DNA of 64,000 nt from positions 1 to 64,000 of the forward strand of contig JAEKKI010000169.1 in assembly GCA_019510485.1 (NCBI GenBank), given 5' to 3'. The translations under genes were made by a program, and so were the position numbers. Below are positions 26,652-34,206 of this stretch, one piece after another; within the stretch, counting starts at the first letter, position 1, and each line of letters opens with the position of its first letter. The notes below the pieces were generated by a model that saw nothing but the letters and a program-made list of their open reading frames with translations, searched no databases and was not told where the DNA came from. This DNA comes from Catenulisporales bacterium. GTDB taxonomy: Bacteria > Actinomycetota > Actinomycetes > Streptomycetales > Catenulisporaceae.

Positions 26652-26876
26652 ATGGCCGCGATCGGTGGACGAGCGAGACGGCGTGATGACGACGACGACC
26701 GGGGCGGACGCCGTTCCGGGAGCATCGGGTGCTTGTGGTACGCCCTGATCTTCCTTATTGTGATGTTGATCCTGTCTTTGATGTTCGGGGGTTTCCACAA
26801 AGGCCATCTCCATCCGAACGGGCTGCGGCCGCCTTCTCTCTCGGGGATTGCATCTGTCACGGCACCGTTGATCTGA
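26652..26876 (+). CDS. small single-pass membrane protein, 74 aa
   Basis: Not a recognised family. A charged Arg/Asp N-terminus (RRRDDDDDRGGRR) is followed by one strong membrane helix at about residues 26-46 (GCLWYALIFLIVMLILSLMFG) and a short His-containing tail. The reading frame, the hydrophobic helix and the -10-like TATCTT at leaderless spacing support a real gene. The next gene begins 12 bases after its stop. Confidence 0.6.
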   Translation: MAAIGGRARRRDDDDDRGGRRSGSIGCLWYALIFLIVMLILSLMFGGFHKGHLHPNGLRPPSLSGIASVTAPLI

Positions 26877-26888
26877 GAGCATGAGACG

Positions 26889-28364
26889 GTGAGACCCAAG
26901 CCACGTCGTCAGCCCCACCACTCCTCCCGTCCCGGTACCCCGAACCGGCGGGCGCATCCGCCCTCGCCGACGCGCCATCCGGAGCTGCCGCCGGAGTTCG
27001 AGCAGCTCTTCGACGCCCTCGACGAGGTCTACGGCGATCCGCGCATCGTGCGCACGCCGCTGGACGCCGAGCTGTGGGCCTCGGCGTTCCTGGGCGGTCT
27101 GTGGAGCGCGGCGCTGCAACAGGACGACGAGCCCGAGGGCGCCGAGCTCGGCCTGGTCGAGGTGCTGGAGCTGGTCGGCTCGCCGCGGACGCAGGCGGTG
27201 CTGTGCGCGGTGTCTTCGGTGGCCACCCCGGAAGTGGCGACGCGGGCCGCGCAGGCCTCCGAGCGCCTGTTCCGCAAGGGCGTGCGGCGCCCGGACTGGT
27301 ACGGCGCGTCGTTGCAGCCGGTGGAGTTCCTGGAGGGCTGGTCGGTCTCCGACGTGTTCGCCGACGGCGAGCTGCTGATCGCGGCCTTCAAGCGCGGCAA
27401 GGACAAGTACGCGTTCACCGCGACTGTGGCCAACAACGCGCAGGGCAGCGTGGTGGAGGTCCTCCTCGTGGACCCGGCGGACCTGCCGGACATCCTGGGG
27501 GAGATCCGCGCGGAGTTCTCCGAGGGCCCCGAGGGCGTGTTCTCGCTGGACCGTATCGACGGCGCCGAGCTGCGGCGGCGGCTGGAGCCCGCGGTGCTGG
27601 AGACCGTCGTCGACGAGGACGAGCTCGACGACGACTTCGACGCCGAGTTCGACGACGAACTGGACGACGAGGACGCCGGGCTGGACCTGGACGGGCTGGA
27701 CGAGGCGGAGCCGGACGGCGCCGTCGGCGACCCGCCGGACAGCCCGATGGGATTCACCGCCATCGGCGATCTCGGCGATCTCGGCGATCTCGAAGACCTC
27801 GAAGACCTCGAAGAGCTCGAAGACCTCGACGCGTTCGAGGAGGACGACGACGAGGGCGACGACTTCGCCGCGCTCCGGGCCCTGATGCTCTCCCGCCTGG
27901 CCGTGCTGCCGGAGCCGGCCGAGCTGCCCGGCGGCGCCGACTTCGGCTACGACCTCGACGACCTGCCGGCCCTGCTGGACGAGTTCGCCGCCAGCGATGA
28001 CGCCTGCGGGCTGCCGCATCCGGCGATCGTGCGGGAATGGGGCGAGGTGTTCGCCCGGCTCGGGCTGACCGAGTTCGCCGGCGACCCGCCCTTATACGGG
28101 CCGGAGAAGTTCGACACCTTGATCAACGTCCTGATCCCGGCCCGGGTGAACGCCGACGACGTCCAGCTGGAGCTGCTGGAGCCGGTCGCGCGGGCCTGGG
28201 CGCGGTGGTCGACGCGCCGGGTGGGGCTGACCGAGCCGGTGGCCGACTACCTGGTCGAGGCGGTCGAGGAGAGTTTCGAGGACTTCCCGCAGGCCTACGG
28301 CGACCCGGTCTTCGCGATGGACCGGCACATGTTCGGCTTCACCATGCAGTCGACGGCGGGCTGA
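26889..28364 (+). CDS. uncharacterised acidic-repeat protein, 491 aa
   Basis: I do not recognise a domain. The N-terminal 30 residues are basic and Pro-rich. Residues 30-230 form an alpha-beta soluble region (EFEQLFDALDEVYGDPRIVRT, SVSDVFADGELLIAAFKRGKDKYAFTAT). Residues 235-330 are extremely acidic, with Asp/Glu runs and a Leu-Gly-Asp/Leu-Glu-Asp repeat (27765-27827). A second folded region covers 330-491. There is no signal peptide or membrane helix. The GTG at 26889 starts 12 bases after the small membrane gene, so the two may be co-transcribed. A hairpin overlaps the stop codon. Confidence 0.75.
   Translation: MRPKPRRQPHHSSRPGTPNRRAHPPSPTRHPELPPEFEQLFDALDEVYGDPRIVRTPLDAELWASAFLGGLWSAALQQDDEPEGAELGLVEVLELVGSPRTQAVLCAVSSVATPEVATRAAQASERLFRKGVRRPDWYGASLQPVEFLEGWSVSDVFADGELLIAAFKRGKDKYAFTATVANNAQGSVVEVLLVDPADLPDILGEIRAEFSEGPEGVFSLDRIDGAELRRRLEPAVLETVVDEDELDDDFDAEFDDELDDEDAGLDLDGLDEAEPDGAVGDPPDSPMGFTAIGDLGDLGDLEDLEDLEELEDLDAFEEDDDEGDDFAALRALMLSRLAVLPEPAELPGGADFGYDLDDLPALLDEFAASDDACGLPHPAIVREWGEVFARLGLTEFAGDPPLYGPEKFDTLINVLIPARVNADDVQLELLEPVARAWARWSTRRVGLTEPVADYLVEAVEESFEDFPQAYGDPVFAMDRHMFGFTMQSTAG
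27765..27827 (+). repeat. 9-bp tandem repeat, seven copies, acidic Leu-x-Asp coding
   Basis: Three units of GGCGATCTC are followed by four of GAAGACCTC (one as GAAGAGCTC), encoding GDL then EDL/EEL triplets. It resembles the ccsB repeat in period and coding sense but differs in sequence. Confidence 0.85.
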
Positions 28365-28383
28365 GCGGGCGGCTCCGCCCGCT
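28364..28383 (+). terminator. hairpin at the stop of the acidic-repeat gene
   Basis: AGCGGGCGG-CT-CCGCCCGCT is a perfect 9-bp inverted repeat starting at the last base of the stop codon. It lies between two convergent genes. A GC-rich stem without a T-run is common for actinomycete terminators. Confidence 0.55.
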
Positions 28384-28411
28384 GTCGGTCCGCTCGGCTC
28401 TCCGGCCCCGC

Positions 28412-28840
28412 TTAGTTCTCCGGCCGGTCGCGCTTCAGCTGCTCGCCGAGCCGGCGCAGGAACTCCGGGTCGTCGTCCGGCGGCACCGCCCAGGCGCTCG
28501 GCGCGTTCCCCGGGCGTACCGGCGGCGTGCCCCGGTCGCTGTACCGCACTGTGGGCAGACCGGTGCCGACGATCCGCGGCCGGGCCTGGTGGGTGCCGCG
28601 GCCCCAGGGGTTGAGCATCCCGGCGTGCGCGTCGGTGGCCCGGCGCCGGGGGTCGTGCGGCTGCGCGGCCCGGCCGCTGATGATCCACAGCAGTGCCCCG
28701 AAATACGGCACGGCGATCAGCACCGCCCACGCCGGTTTCGGCAGCATGCGCACGTAAGGGCGCGGGGTGAGCAGGCAGTCGACCCAGGCGAAGATCGCCA
28801 GGGCGATGGGGATCAGCCACTGGACCACGAAGCGGAGCAA
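28412..28840 (-). CDS. PLD nuclease N-terminal domain membrane protein
   Basis: A 142-residue protein with two membrane helices (about 5-22 and 37-55) in the PLDc_N arrangement: LIPIALAIFAWVDCLLTPRPYVRMLPKPAWAVLIAVPYFGALLWI. The rest is an Arg/Pro-rich cytoplasmic tail. PLDc_N is a two-helix module found alone or in front of cardiolipin synthase; on its own the function is unknown. The gene is divergent from the menaquinone decarboxylase gene. Confidence 0.82.
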   Translation of the reverse strand: MLRFVVQWLIPIALAIFAWVDCLLTPRPYVRMLPKPAWAVLIAVPYFGALLWIISGRAAQPHDPRRRATDAHAGMLNPWGRGTHQARPRIVGTGLPTVRYSDRGTPPVRPGNAPSAWAVPPDDDPEFLRRLGEQLKRDRPEN

Positions 28841-28950
28841 CGCCCACCCTCCCTGAATATCGGGGGCTCAAACATCTCAACAGTAACTGTGAAGTTCCGA
28901 CTGCGGGACCGGTACGGGGGTCTCCCCACGTCTGACACATACTGGTCACC

Positions 28951-30432
28951 ATGGCCTACGAAGATCTGCGCTCCTTCCTGAAGGCCCTCGAACGCCGGGG
29001 GCAGCTCAAGCGCGTCCGGGCGGAGGTCGATCCGTACCTGGAAGTGGCGGAGATCACCGATCGGGTGCAGAAGGCGCCGCGCGGCGACCACCGCGCGAAC
29101 CCCGCGCTGCTGTTCGAGAACGTGCGCGGCGCGCGGACCCCGTCCGGTACGCCGATACCGTTGGCCATGAACGTCTTCGGCACCGAGGAACGCCTCTGCC
29201 TGGCCCTGGGCCTGAAGGACCTCGACGAGATCGGCGAACGCATCGGCGACCTGCTCAAGCCGGAGCTCCCGCACGGCGTGTCCGGGCTGCGCGACGCTTT
29301 GGGCAAGGCCGCGCAGCTGAAGTCGGTGCCGCCCAAGCACGTGAAGAAGGCCCCGGTGCAGGAGGTGGTGCTCACCGGCGACGACGTCGACCTGGACCTG
29401 CTGCCGGCGCTGCACACCTGGCCCGAGGACGGCGGCTCGTTCTTCAACCTGGGCCTGACCCACACCAAGCATCCCGAGACCGGCGGCCGGAACCTGGGCC
29501 TGTACCGGTTGCAGCGCCAGGACCAGCGCACGATCTCGATGCACTGGCAGATTCACAAGGACTCCACGAACCACTACGCCGTGGCGCAGCGCCGAGGCGA
29601 GCGGCTGCCGGTCGCGGTGGCGTTCGGCTGCCCGCCGGCCGTGGCCTACGCGGCCACCGCGCCGCTGCCGTCGGACATCGACGAGTACCTGTTCGCCGGT
29701 TTCATCCAGGGCAAGCGCGTGGAACTGGTGGACTGCAAGACGGTGCCGCTTCAAGTGCCGGCGAACGCCGAGGTCGTACTCGAAGGCTGGCTGGAGCCCG
29801 GCGTGACGCTGCCCGAGGGGCCGTTCGGCGACCACACCGGCTTCTACACGCCGGTGGAGCCGTTCCCCGCGCTGACGGTGTCCGCGATGACGATGCGCGC
29901 CGAGCCGATGTTCCAGTCGATCGTCGTCGGCCGCCCGCCGACCGAGGACGGCCCGCTGGGCAGGGCCACCGAGCGCTTCTTCCTGCCGCTGCTGAAGATC
30001 ATCGTGCCGGACCTGGTGGACTACTCGCTGCCGGAGGCCGGCGGTTTCCACAACTGCGCGATCGTCTCCATCGACAAGCGCTACCCCAAGCACGCGCAGA
30101 AGGTGATGCACGCCATTTGGGGCGCGCACCTGATGTCGCTGACCAAGCTGATCATCGTCGTGGACGCCGACTGCGATGTGCACGACTACGCCGAGGTGGC
30201 GTGGCGGGCGTTCGGGAACGTGGACTACTCGCGGGACCTGACGGTGGTCGAGGGCGTCGTCGACCACCTGGACCACGCCTCCTACCAGCAGTTCTACGGC
30301 GGCAAGGCGGGCATCGACGCCACCGCCAAACTCCCGGAGGAGGGCTACCGCCGCGGCTGGCCCGAGATGATCACCTCCGACCCGCTGACCGCCGCGAAGG
30401 TCGACCGCCGCTGGAAGGAGTACGGCTTCTGA
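28951..30432 (+). CDS. menaquinone biosynthesis decarboxylase, UbiD family (SCO4490 type)
   Basis: Prenylated-FMN-dependent decarboxylase of a late futalosine-pathway naphthoate intermediate (the role sometimes called MqnL). The 493-residue protein begins YEDLRSFLKALERRGQLKRV, the usual UbiD N-terminus. It shows NLGLYRLQRQDQRTISMHWQ with the arginines that contact prenyl-FMN, and EGPFGDHTGFYTP, whose Glu and Asp are catalytic in the family. The neighbours are the UbiA-type prenyltransferase (overlapping by one base, TGATG) and UbiX, which makes the prenylated flavin. Family assignment is firm; the exact substrate follows from context. Confidence 0.93.
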   Translation: MAYEDLRSFLKALERRGQLKRVRAEVDPYLEVAEITDRVQKAPRGDHRANPALLFENVRGARTPSGTPIPLAMNVFGTEERLCLALGLKDLDEIGERIGDLLKPELPHGVSGLRDALGKAAQLKSVPPKHVKKAPVQEVVLTGDDVDLDLLPALHTWPEDGGSFFNLGLTHTKHPETGGRNLGLYRLQRQDQRTISMHWQIHKDSTNHYAVAQRRGERLPVAVAFGCPPAVAYAATAPLPSDIDEYLFAGFIQGKRVELVDCKTVPLQVPANAEVVLEGWLEPGVTLPEGPFGDHTGFYTPVEPFPALTVSAMTMRAEPMFQSIVVGRPPTEDGPLGRATERFFLPLLKIIVPDLVDYSLPEAGGFHNCAIVSIDKRYPKHAQKVMHAIWGAHLMSLTKLIIVVDADCDVHDYAEVAWRAFGNVDYSRDLTVVEGVVDHLDHASYQQFYGGKAGIDATAKLPEEGYRRGWPEMITSDPLTAAKVDRRWKEYGF

Positions 30433-31379
30433 TGTCCGCCGCACCCGTGGAGCCCACCGGCACCACCCGCGAGATCAACGAGGCCCCGGAGACCGCCCGG
30501 GGCCTGGCCGGCGGGACCCGCGCGTTCCTGCGCCTGGTCCTGATCGAGCACTCGGTCTTCGCCCTGCCCTTCGCCTACATCAGCGCCCTGTGGGCGATGT
30601 CCGAGACCAGCGGCCACGTGAACTGGGCCAAGCTCCTCCTGATCACAGTCGCCATGGTCGGCGCCCGCACCTTCGCCATGGCGATGAACCGCATCATCGA
30701 CCGCGAGATCGACGCCCGGAACCCGCGCACCCAGATGCGCGAACTGGTCACCGGCGCGGTGTCGGTGCGCACGGCCTACCTCGGCGCCTTCACCGCCCTG
30801 GCGGTGTTCCTGGCCGCCGCGGCGTCCCTGAACCGCCTATCGCTGTTCCTGGCCCCGCTCGCGGTCCTCCCGCTGGTCGTCTACCCCTACGGCAAGCGCT
30901 TCACGAACTACCCGCACGCGATCCTCGGCATCGCCCAGGCCATCGGCCCGATGGGTGCCTGGATCGGCGTCACCGGCCACTGGTCGTGGCAGGCCACGCT
31001 GCTGGGCCTGGCCGTCGGCTTCTGGATCGGCGGCTTCGACTTGATCTTCGCCTGCCAGGACGTCGCCGCCGACCGGGTGATCGGCGTGCGCTCGGTGCCG
31101 GCCCGTTTCGGGATCGCCGCGGCACTGCGGGCTTCGGTGGCGACGCACGTGATCACGCTCGGCCTGCTTGTGTGGTTCGGTGTGGTGGCGCACGGCGGGG
31201 CGCTGTGGTGGATCGGCGTCGCGGTGGTCGCCGGGGCGTTCTGGTACGAGCACTCGCTGGTAAAACCGGATGACTTGTCGAGGGTGAACCGGGCATTCTT
31301 CACCACCAACGGCTTCGTGGGGATCTCGCTGTTCTGCTTCGCTCTGATCGACCTGATCGTGCGGGGGCTCGGGGCCTGA
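30432..31379 (+). CDS. mqnP: menaquinone-pathway polyprenyltransferase MqnP (UbiA family)
   Basis: Membrane prenyltransferase that attaches the polyprenyl chain to the naphthoate nucleus. It has 315 residues and eight or nine membrane segments. The two aspartate-rich motifs that bind the prenyl diphosphate through Mg2+ are NRIIDREID (N86, D90, D94) and DLIFACQDVAADR (D203, D210, D214). The ATG at 30432 overlaps the decarboxylase stop by one base, so the pair is translationally coupled. The next gene, a LysE-type exporter, starts 19 bases after the stop. Confidence 0.94.
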   Translation: MSAAPVEPTGTTREINEAPETARGLAGGTRAFLRLVLIEHSVFALPFAYISALWAMSETSGHVNWAKLLLITVAMVGARTFAMAMNRIIDREIDARNPRTQMRELVTGAVSVRTAYLGAFTALAVFLAAAASLNRLSLFLAPLAVLPLVVYPYGKRFTNYPHAILGIAQAIGPMGAWIGVTGHWSWQATLLGLAVGFWIGGFDLIFACQDVAADRVIGVRSVPARFGIAAALRASVATHVITLGLLVWFGVVAHGGALWWIGVAVVAGAFWYEHSLVKPDDLSRVNRAFFTTNGFVGISLFCFALIDLIVRGLGA

Positions 31380-31398
31380 CTTTCGATCGGGAGGGCAC

Positions 31399-32046
31399 GT
31401 GATCTCGTTCTCACAGCTGGTGCTGGTCTCCGGGGCCGCGCTGATCTTCGCGCTCGTGCCGGGGCCCGCGGTGGTGTTCATCGTGACGCGCTCGGTGGAC
31501 CAGAACCGGCGCGCCGGCATGGCCTCGGGCCTCGGCGTGGCGGTCGGCAACTGGACCCTGGTGGTCGGCGCCGCTTACGGGCTGTCGGCGCTGCTCGCGA
31601 CCTCCGAGATCGCCTATGACGTGGTCCGGTTCGCCGGCGCGGCCTATCTGATCCATCTGGGCGTCCGCCGCCTCCTGGACCGGCGGGCGGCCTTCGAGGC
31701 CGACGCGGCGCCGCCGCAGCCGCTGCGCCGGCTGTTCGGCCAGGGCGTGCTGGTCGGCGTCCTGAACCCGAAGGCCGCGCTGTTCTTCTTCTCGTTCCTG
31801 CCGCAGTTCGTGGTGAGCGGGCACGGCGCCGTGGCGACGCAGATGCTGGTGCTCGGGACGCTCGTGGTGGGGATCACCCTGGCGAGCGACTGCGGCTACG
31901 CGACGCTGGCCGGGGGCGTCGGACAGGCGCTGCTGCGGCGGCCGAAGGTGGTCCGGCGGCAGCAGGTGGTCGCCGGGTGCGTGTACATCGGGCTGGGCGT
32001 GGCGGCGGCGGTGACCGGGCCGAGCGGGGCGAAGGCGACGTCGTAG
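31399..32046 (+). CDS. LysE family exporter
   Basis: A 215-residue membrane protein with six segments of the RhtB/LysE amino-acid exporter family. ALVPGPAVVFIVTRSVDQNRRAGMASGLGVAVGN near residues 15-48 is the family signature, and NPKAALFFFSFLPQFV is the second conserved block. The GTG at 31399 has GGGAGGG upstream. It lies inside the late menaquinone gene run, between mqnP and ubiX, which is not an obvious place for it. The substrate is unknown. Confidence 0.9.
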   Translation: MISFSQLVLVSGAALIFALVPGPAVVFIVTRSVDQNRRAGMASGLGVAVGNWTLVVGAAYGLSALLATSEIAYDVVRFAGAAYLIHLGVRRLLDRRAAFEADAAPPQPLRRLFGQGVLVGVLNPKAALFFFSFLPQFVVSGHGAVATQMLVLGTLVVGITLASDCGYATLAGGVGQALLRRPKVVRRQQVVAGCVYIGLGVAAAVTGPSGAKATS

Positions 32047-32160
32047 GGGTCTGCCGGGGGCATGCAGGCCGAGGCGCTGGAGATCGCCGAGGTCGATGTC
32101 CAGGTGCACGAGTGAGCCCGGTCGGCACCAGCGCTCCGTGACCCGGCGGACAATAGAAGC

Positions 32161-32811
32161 ATGATCGCCCCGCCCCTCCCCGTCCGCCGCCCCTGGATCG
32201 TCGGCGTCTCCGGCGCCTCCGGCACCCCCTACGCCGCCGCGACCATCCGCGGGCTGCTCGACGCGGGCGAGGACCTGGACCTCGTGGTCAGCCGGGCGGC
32301 GCGGCTGACGATCCTCGACGAGACCGGGATCTCCTTCCGGGACGCCCATTGGCGCGAGGACTTGGCCATCTGGCTCGGCTGGCCGGCCGACCACCCCCGG
32401 CTCGACGCCGTCCGCTACTGGCCGGCCGGCGACTTCGCGGCCGGGCCGTCCTCCGGCAGCTATCCGGCCCGGGGCATGGTCGTGGTGCCGGCGTCCACGG
32501 CCGCTGTCGCCGGGATCGCGCTGGGGTTGTCCAAGGACCTGTTGCAGCGGGCCGCCGATGTGAACCTCAAGGAGCGGCGGCCGGTCGTGGTCTGTGTGCG
32601 GGAGACCCCGCTCAACCGGGCCACGCTGCGGCACATGGTGGAGCTCGACGAGGCCGGGGCCGTGGTGCTGCCCGCCGCGCCCGGGTTCTACGCGGGGCTG
32701 AAGGACGTGCAGCAGCTCGTCGACTTCGTCGCCGGCAAGATCCTGGACGTGCTCGGCGTCGAGCACACGCTCTTCCAGCGCTGGCGCGGGGAGTTGGGTT
32801 CCGCGCACTGA
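32161..32811 (+). CDS. ubiX: flavin prenyltransferase UbiX
   Basis: Makes prenylated FMN for the UbiD-type decarboxylase at 28951. The 216-residue protein has the flavin-binding N-terminus WIVGVSGASGTPYAAATIRGL (residues 12-32), the Ser/Thr-rich VVPASTAAVAGIALGLSKDLLQRAADVNLKERRPVVV block, and VRETPLN, whose Arg and Glu are catalytic in the family. GACAAT lies six bases before the ATG, consistent with a leaderless start. In Streptomyces the equivalent gene also closes the UbiD-UbiA-UbiX group. Confidence 0.93.
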   Translation: MIAPPLPVRRPWIVGVSGASGTPYAAATIRGLLDAGEDLDLVVSRAARLTILDETGISFRDAHWREDLAIWLGWPADHPRLDAVRYWPAGDFAAGPSSGSYPARGMVVVPASTAAVAGIALGLSKDLLQRAADVNLKERRPVVVCVRETPLNRATLRHMVELDEAGAVVLPAAPGFYAGLKDVQQLVDFVAGKILDVLGVEHTLFQRWRGELGSAH

Positions 32812-32865
32812 GACGGGGTTCGCCGGGCGCCGCATAGACGTAAGCGGCCTGAGTACTGTGCGCCC

Positions 32866-33351
32866 ATGGACACCGTCGACTCTCTGTCCGGCCCCTTTGA
32901 GGGCTTCCACCTCGCACAAGTGAACATCGGCCGGCTCGTCGCGCCGCTGGACGACCCGGCGGTCGCGGACTTCACCAAGAATCTGGGGCGGATCAACGCC
33001 CAGGGCAAGGAGATGCCGGGCTTCGTCTGGCTGCTGGAGGGCTCCGATCCCGAACTCGGCGCCACCGAGATCAGCTGGCCCGGCGATCCCGAGATGATCG
33101 TCAACCTGACGGTCTGGACGTCCGTCGGCGCCTTGCGCGACTTCGCCTTCTCCGGTGAGCACCGCGCGCTGCTGGCCCGGCGCAAGGAGTTCTTCCAGAA
33201 GCTCCCGGAGGCTCCCACGACCCTGTGGTGGATCCCGGCGGGCCACCTCCCCACGGTCCAGGAGGCGCATGACCGGCTGGCGCACTTCCGCGAGCACGGG
33301 GCCACCGCGCACGCGTTCTCGTTTCAGCGGCTGTTCGCGCCGGAGGCATAA
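32866..33351 (+). CDS. DUF3291 domain protein
   Basis: A 161-residue protein with the DUF3291 pattern: HLAQVNIGRLVAPLDDPAVADFTKNL at the start, PGFVWLLEG, and VNLTVWTSVGALRDFAFSGEHRALLARRKEFF near residues 74-106, ending in LWWIPAGHLPTVQEAHDRLAHFREHG. The fold is a dimeric alpha-beta barrel like stress monooxygenases, but no activity is established. It is followed by two strong hairpins. Confidence 0.85.
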   Translation: MDTVDSLSGPFEGFHLAQVNIGRLVAPLDDPAVADFTKNLGRINAQGKEMPGFVWLLEGSDPELGATEISWPGDPEMIVNLTVWTSVGALRDFAFSGEHRALLARRKEFFQKLPEAPTTLWWIPAGHLPTVQEAHDRLAHFREHGATAHAFSFQRLFAPEA

Positions 33352-33364
33352 GCGGGAAAACGTA

Positions 33365-33410
33365 GGAGCGCCCGTTCCAGTCCCGGGGGGACGGACTGGA
33401 CGGGCGCTCC
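33365..33410 (+). terminator. 17-bp terminator-like hairpin after the DUF3291 gene
   Basis: GGAGCGCCCGTTCCAGTC (33365-33382) pairs with GACTGGACGGGCGCTCC (33394-33410), with one bulged T and an 11-base loop. It begins 14 bases after the DUF3291 stop codon. A short CGTCGTT follows. Confidence 0.8.
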
Positions 33411-33417
33411 CGTCGTT

Positions 33418-33480
33418 CCGGCCGCCGATCACCCGAGCGCCGATCCGAGGGGGGAGTCGATCGGCGCGACGGGCGGCCGG
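33418..33480. terminator. second, interrupted hairpin
   Basis: The outer arms CCGGCCGCC (33418-33426) and GGCGGCCGG (33472-33480) enclose perfect inner arms GCGCCGATC (33437-33445) and GATCGGCGC (33459-33467) with a 13-base loop. It may be a back-up terminator or a bidirectional barrier protecting the Lrp promoter. Confidence 0.55.
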
Positions 33481-33559
33481 GGCCTGAGTCAGAGTCGGCC
33501 CGAGTCAGCGGGATCTAGGCGTTGACGCCTTGGATCCATCGGGCTTAACCTGATCTATA

Positions 33560-33606
33560 CCTTAGATTCTAAGAATGTATAGCCGGTGTGTCTAATTGAT
33601 CTAAGG
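33560..33606. promoter_or_regulatory. candidate Lrp operator: TCTAAG palindromes
   Basis: CTTAGA-T-TCTAAG at 33561-33573 is a perfect 13-bp palindrome. CCTTAGAT (33560-33567) also pairs with ATCTAAGG (33599-33606). A further TCTAAT lies at 33591, and TATAC/GTATA flank the first palindrome. Multiple related half sites upstream of an Lrp gene fit autoregulation. Confidence 0.55.
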
Positions 33607-33713
33607 TGAAGCCGGTCACAGATCGTCAACTCGGCAGGAGCCGGGCGAGCCGATACGCTCGCCTTGATACCCACGGTGAGCGCGGCGGGCGCGGAACCGA
33701 CACGAAGAGGTGG

Positions 33714-34190
33714 ATGGCAAGCATGGACGCGGTGGACCGGGCCCTGATCGACGCGCTGCGGACCAACGGCCGCATGTCGTACGCCGAACTGGGCCGCCTG
33801 GTCAGTCTGTCCGGGCCGTCGGTGACCGACCGCATCAACCGGCTGGAGGCCAACGGCGTCATCACCGGCTACCGGGCGATGGTGGCCCCGGACCGGCTCG
33901 GCCTGAACGTGACGGCGATGATAGGGATCCTGCTGTCGGACTCCGCCGAGCTCGACGACGTCGCCTGGCGCCTGCGCGACGTCCCGGAGATCGAGGACTG
34001 CTTCTTCGTCGCCGGCGAGGAGTCCTTCCTGCTGAAGGTCCGCGCCGGCCATCCCGAGGATCTGGAGCGCATCATCGGGCGCATCACCCGCATCCGGGGC
34101 GTGGCGCGCACCCGGACCACGATCGCGCTGTCCACGAAGTGGGAGGACCGCCCGATGCCGCTGGCCGAGCCGGACGAGGACGGTAAATAG
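33714..34190 (+). CDS. Lrp/AsnC family transcriptional regulator
   Basis: A 158-residue regulator with an N-terminal winged helix-turn-helix (DRALIDALRTNGRMSYAELGRLVSLSGPSVTDRINRLEANGVITGY, about residues 6-52) and a C-terminal RAM ligand-binding domain (TAMIGILL to IALSTKWEDRPMPL). Two ATGs compete: 33714, with GAAGAGG three bases upstream, and 33723, with the same element 12 bases upstream. Position between the ubiX and mqnE groups is the same as for the AsnC-type gene in Streptomyces, so regulation of respiration or menaquinone genes is a fair guess but not shown. Confidence 0.9.
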   Translation: MASMDAVDRALIDALRTNGRMSYAELGRLVSLSGPSVTDRINRLEANGVITGYRAMVAPDRLGLNVTAMIGILLSDSAELDDVAWRLRDVPEIEDCFFVAGEESFLLKVRAGHPEDLERIIGRITRIRGVARTRTTIALSTKWEDRPMPLAEPDEDGK

Positions 34191-34206
34191 CGCGGGCGGC
34201 CGCCGG

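Larger units (their letters stand above)
33352..33713. other. gene-free stretch with two hairpins and an AT-rich promoter region
   Basis: This 362-base stretch contains no convincing gene. It holds two consecutive long inverted repeats, then an unusually AT-rich segment (33540-33610) with TCTAAG-type palindromes that should be the promoter and operator of the Lrp gene at 33714. From 33610 to 33700 nothing clear is seen. Confidence 0.7.

Noticed and set aside
33418-33480. Riboswitch in the gap before the Lrp gene
   Set aside because: The structure is simple nested inverted repeats with no known aptamer core and lies upstream of the probable promoter.
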